A stretch of 64,000 bases of DNA from Bradyrhizobium sp. CCGUVB1N3. Lineage in GTDB: Bacteria; Pseudomonadota; Alphaproteobacteria; Rhizobiales; Xanthobacteraceae. Made by a program: the position numbers and the translations under genes. Shown here piece by piece: positions 62,685 to 64,000 of the stretch (the stretch's first letter is position 1; each line of letters opens with the position of its first letter). The notes below the pieces were generated by a model, which was not told where the DNA came from, did no database searches, and saw only the letters and a list, made by a program, of their open reading frames with translations. The stretch is from the NCBI RefSeq assembly GCF_024199925.1, contig NZ_JANADR010000001.1, positions 868,001-932,000 of the forward strand, read 5' to 3'.

Positions 62685-63093
62685 ACCTCAACCCTGAGCC
62701 TCGGTTTGGTGCCGGGCTTGTTACTGTTCGAAGGCTTCGGTCGTCGCTGGCACGTCCCCGGTTCAGCGGAACTTCGCGCTTCTTTTGCGCTCCTCTTCAG
62801 CAGAGAAACGTAAAATGCGTGTGAAGTGTCTGCTTCGGGACAGTGACGCCAGGACGCGCGATGGCTGCGGGAGCGTCGGAGAGGCCGGTGAGACGCAGCC
62901 GTCGACACCGGGACGACTTCACTGAAATGATTGGGGTTTTTGACTTAATGTTTCGTCGCATCCGCGCCGACGAAACAATTCTCACGAAGATGAAACCATT
63001 TTCCCGTTTTCGCGCATCACGGCGGAAACCGCTCATGGTTATCAACCCCACCAGCGGTAGCGGCGCACAGCCGCGGGGAACTGGAGACTTCAC
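62685..63093. other. Intergenic region before the small secreted genes
   Basis: About 400 bases with no convincing gene. A GGAAC at 62769-62773 resembles the -35 of an EcfG promoter, but no CGTT follows at the expected distance. A T-rich GGGGTTTTTGACTTAATG block occurs near 62933-62950. It should contain the promoter of the 54-aa gene that follows. Confidence 0.5.
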
Positions 63094-63258
63094 ATGCGGG
63101 CGCTCAGCTTCATCCTTGCTTTGGGCTTCGTCCTCGCCGGGTCCTCGCTGGCCGGAACGAGCGACAGCGGGTTGCCGGGCGTCGGGACCTTTGCCTATAG
63201 CGGCTCGCCGGTTGGGGCCAAGGTGTCTCAGCCGATCGTGATGGCCGCGCGTCTCTGA
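63094..63258 (+). CDS. Small secreted protein (54 aa)
   Basis: Too short for ordinary gene tracks. ATG 63094 follows CTGGAGACTTCAC. The protein MRALSFILALGFVLAGSSLA has a signal peptide (about 1-20) and a short Gly/Ser-rich mature part (GTSDSGLPGVGTFAYSGSPV, then a C-terminal AARL). It is of a type common in Bradyrhizobium, but no role is known. Ends 36 bp before the next gene. Confidence 0.7.
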   Translation: MRALSFILALGFVLAGSSLAGTSDSGLPGVGTFAYSGSPVGAKVSQPIVMAARL

Positions 63259-63294
63259 TCGCAAGAAAAAGTCCAGCAAGATCAAGAAAAGCCA

Positions 63295-63660
63295 ATGATG
63301 TTTCGCATCTGCGCCGCAGCTTTCCTCGCGTCCCTCGTGACGATCACCGCGGCTCAGGCTCAGGTGCGCTCTCCCAACAGGTTGCCGGATCCGCGCACCG
63401 ATTTCGTGCGCCAATGCGCGCCGCACATGCTCGGGCGCTGGGCGCATCCGGAGGAAGTCTGCGGTTGCCTGCATGATCATGCCGCCGCCGTGGTTGAGGA
63501 CCGCGACCTGCGCGAGGCGCTGCTTCGCGGCATCAGCGAGACCGGTGTGCCGACCATCGAGAACGAATGGGTGCCGGTTGCGAAGCAGTCCGAGATCGGA
63601 CCGACCTTCACCAAGATCGCCAAGCCGACCCTTCAGTGCATGTTCGACCCGGCGAAGTAG
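63295..63660 (+). CDS. Small exported protein of unknown function
   Basis: A 121-aa protein with signal peptide (about 1-23, AQAQ) and a mature domain with three or four Cys (FVRQCAPHMLGRWAHPEEVCGCLHD and LQCMFDP), suggesting one or two disulfides in the periplasm. ATG 63295 and 63298 are adjacent alternatives. I do not recognise the family. It follows the 54-aa gene and may be cotranscribed. Confidence 0.75.
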   Translation: MMFRICAAAFLASLVTITAAQAQVRSPNRLPDPRTDFVRQCAPHMLGRWAHPEEVCGCLHDHAAAVVEDRDLREALLRGISETGVPTIENEWVPVAKQSEIGPTFTKIAKPTLQCMFDPAK

Positions 63661-63668
63661 CCCGCAAG

Positions 63669-63914
63669 CTATTTCGACTTCGGTCCAAATCGCGGCACGC
63701 AGGTGCGTGTCGGCGTGATGCCGTTTGCGGTCATCTTTGCACCGCGCACTTCCTTGATTTGCCCGGCCGGGCAGGTACCGTCATCGACCATCACGCGCTG
63801 GCCAAGCCGCAAGCCGACGATGTCCTGCTCGCGACCAACCGTGTCGGCGCGCGCCAACGATATTGTTGCTACGGCAAACAGCGCGCACACGCACGTCGCG
63901 CGAAAATGGGTCAT
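63669..63914 (-). CDS. Small exported protein of unknown function
   Basis: An 81-aa protein with a signal peptide (about 1-23, ARAD) and a small basic mature part with two Cys (DDGTCPAGQIKEV, TRTCVPRFGPKSK) that could form one disulfide. Its stop is eight bases after the stop of the preceding gene, so the two converge. No homology recognised; short exported proteins of this type are frequent in the genus. Confidence 0.7.
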   Translation of the reverse strand: MTHFRATCVCALFAVATISLARADTVGREQDIVGLRLGQRVMVDDGTCPAGQIKEVRGAKMTANGITPTRTCVPRFGPKSK

Positions 63915-64000
63915 GACGAAAATCCCGGCCTCGATGTGGCGATGTTAGAAAGCCGCGCGCGATTCTCATAGTGAACCTTCGTCACGCGCGCCGCGCCGGC

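Noticed and set aside
62767..62800. Possible EcfG-type promoter (GGAAC)
   Set aside because: No CGTT at 16-17 bp spacing, so half of the consensus is missing.
62797..63480. A 227-aa minus-strand frame
   Set aside because: It lies opposite two signal-peptide genes with good ribosome sites and shows no domain.

Overview
The window is GC-rich chromosomal DNA from an alphaproteobacterium. Gene content and order (ppx-ppk-hdaA-CDP-alcohol transferase next to purM-purN, maeB fusion, small secreted proteins, short intergenic palindromes) fit Bradyrhizobium or a close Rhizobiales relative; this is inference, as no rRNA or species marker is present. I saw no tRNA, rRNA, CRISPR array, integrase or intact insertion sequence. 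Most of the window is core genome, with a few accessory-looking stretches.

Layout. 1-3208 (-): LPS export genes lptD (partial), lptG, lptF. 3547-6173 (+): pepA, holC and a lipoprotein. 6247-7189: a divergent monooxygenase/MarR pair with candidate operators. 7347-13709 (-): a sensing cluster (histidine kinase, LuxR-type regulator, receiver-only protein, Tat sulfatase, exported HAD phosphatase, tiny lipoprotein). 14126-16746 (-): an ABC-F ATPase and two small proteins, separated by tandem repeats around a hairpin. 17044-18342 (+): ndk and terC. 18414-20685: LysR divergent from a HAD phosphatase and a PaiB-like FMN protein. 20789-25963 (-): ppx, ppk with a candidate Pho box, hdaA and a CDP-alcohol phosphatidyltransferase, divergent from purM-purN (26117-27849). 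27938-29687: a cold-shock protein and a barrel-only autotransporter.

29698-34360 holds a LysR gene divergent from two GNAT-type proteins, an isochorismatase-fold protein lacking catalytic residues, a 60-aa protein and a class III aminotransferase. This is the best candidate for an undescribed small-molecule or signalling system. 34428-37765 (-): a TPR/glycosyltransferase-like protein, a group II intron remnant, rnd and a 36-aa membrane peptide. 37988-42975 (-) is a surface-protein region: a two-barrel Omp made by internal duplication, an autotransporter remnant, a large autotransporter, and a leader sequence present twice.

43270-48602 (-): an AraC regulator and a Ugp-like uptake operon (phosphodiesterase, two permeases, binding protein, no ATPase) with a candidate Pho box. 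With the box at ppk, this suggests two phosphate-starvation targets in one window. 48833-62684: selO, aspS, an AsmA-like protein, maeB, doxX, a DHFR-like reductase, polysaccharide deacetylase, glutathione peroxidase, L,D-transpeptidase, creA and a doubtful small ORF. The last kilobase encodes three small secreted proteins.
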